Origin: Acinetobacter sp. XH1741
Lineage (GTDB): Bacteria > Pseudomonadota > Gammaproteobacteria > Pseudomonadales > Moraxellaceae
Assembly (NCBI RefSeq): GCF_041021895.1
Contig: NZ_CP157428.1
Span: forward strand, 2,480,001-2,544,000
Direction: 5' to 3'
DNA: 64,000 bases
Position 1 is the first letter of the stretch; every line of letters begins with the position of its first letter. The notes beneath the pieces are model-generated. The model saw only the letters and a program-made list of their open reading frames with translations, did not search any database and was not told where the DNA came from. A program made the position numbers and the translations under genes. Below are positions 63,319 to 64,000 of the stretch, piece after piece.

Positions 63319-63406
63319 AAAATACTCCATATATTGATGTTTATAACATCATTTGGGGAGCAAAATATCACTTATAAGTGTTGTTCAAATTTCCTGATCC
63401 ACCTCT

Positions 63407-64000
63407 GTATAATTGTTTTAATTGCATGGATTTTATCATTTATTAAAAAATTAAATCAGTGGTTTGATTATTATGTCGGAATTGGCTCTGCCTCCGCCGT
63501 TGCTATCACCTTTATTTTAATTAACGTTTTAGAAAACGGCCAAGATAATGTTCTTTTTCATGCAGCAATGATGTATGCGATTGTGATTATTTATGGTGCG
63601 GTTGGCATGCGTTTTTATACCGCCATTATTGCCGGTTGGGTCGGTGGTCTTATTGGTATTTTGGTCAGTACCTATGTGAAAGGTGACATAGACTGGACGT
63701 TTTTGAACCGAACCTATACCTTTAGTAGCTTCTTAGGCATGACCCTTGCCTATGCAACAGATCGTCAGCATCGGGAAAACTATTTACAAAACTGCATGAT
63801 TGAGCTCAATCGTATTGAACTTATGCAACAGGCTCAGCAACTGTCATTACTTTCTCAACAAGATGCTCTAACTGGACTTGCTAACCGACGTTATCTTGAT
63901 GAAACACTTGATAATGAATGGAGACGTGCTCTACGCCATGAAACGCCACTTACCATTATGATGGTGGATATTGATTTCTTTAAATCCTATAACGACACCT
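63407..64000 (+). pseudogene. GGDEF diguanylate cyclase gene, C-terminal part (continues past window)
   Basis: From 63410 the frame reads [20 protein letters not shown], through several more transmembrane spans ([42 protein letters not shown]), a coiled-coil-like linker ([20 protein letters not shown]) and into the GGDEF domain start [20 protein letters not shown] and [15 protein letters not shown]. The GGDEF signature itself is beyond the window. Without its first 85 residues it has no native start. Confidence 0.87.

Larger units (their letters stand above)
62125..63406 (-). mobile_element. IS3-family insertion sequence, copy 2
   Basis: The same 1282-bp element as at 30683-31964, in reverse orientation, flanked by a 3-bp duplication GTA (62122-62124 and 63407-63409). 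The ends are AGAGGTGG. orfA is at 63013-63318 and orfB at 62186-63063. The OrfA and OrfB proteins are identical to copy 1, which indicates recent transposition. It has cut a GGDEF gene. Confidence 0.95.

Overview
The window is a stretch of an Acinetobacter chromosome, most likely from the A. calcoaceticus-baumannii complex. The reasons are a low-GC sequence, an anthranilate dioxygenase very like the A. baylyi AntA I recall, and a typical Acinetobacter mix of catabolic islands, LysR and AraC regulators and MFS transporters. No rRNA, tRNA or CRISPR array was seen.

Layout. 1-2.4 kb: molybdate ABC transporter modABC (modC cut by the window edge) with a short ModE-like regulator. 2.6-13.6 kb: an aromatic island. 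antABC turns anthranilate into catechol, and an iif-type operon (iifA-E with AraC regulator iifR) turns indole into anthranilate, so together they form an indole-to-catechol route. The AraC/XylS-type regulator beside antABC carries a one-base frameshift inside its DNA-binding domain. XylS-like direct repeats lie upstream of antA and iifA. 13.9-16.1 kb: 3-hydroxybutyrate dehydrogenase and a GntP-type permease. 16.6-24.8 kb: an accessory block with a BLUF photoreceptor, a VOC protein, an AraC/MFS efflux pair, an orphan phage-tailspike-like beta-helix protein, a lipoprotein and small unknowns. 24.9-30.2 kb: LysR and atoD-atoA-atoE-atoB for acetoacetate use, which complete the ketone-body theme begun at 13.9 kb.

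30.7-32 kb and 62.1-63.4 kb hold two 1282-bp copies of the same IS3-family element in opposite orientation. Each has its own 3-bp target duplication. The first cuts a LysR regulator and the second a membrane GGDEF gene; both genes can be rebuilt in frame by removing the element and one target copy. 32.6-45.3 kb: LysR, small unknowns, aspA, a TonB-dependent receptor, an MHS-type MFS carrier, chrA, an AraC/EamA pair and an ACT-less homoserine dehydrogenase. 45.4-50.2 kb: a sulfide/persulfide oxidation operon (persulfide dioxygenase, DUF442-SQR fusion, TauE) opposite a sigma-54 activator, with a recognisable -24/-12 promoter and upstream inverted repeats. 50.3-51.2 kb: bestrophin. 51.2-61.5 kb: an acetoin/2,3-butanediol locus (bdh, budC, acoDCBA on the minus strand; a lipoyl synthase paralog and a GAF/winged-helix regulator on the plus strand), then a heme-oxygenase-fold dimetal enzyme.

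The striking points are the indole module with its broken regulator and conserved operators, a hidden frameshifted small membrane ORF between iifA and iifR, the orphan tailspike, the sigma-54 sulfur circuit, an E2 protein with two E3-binding domains, and the paired IS insertions.
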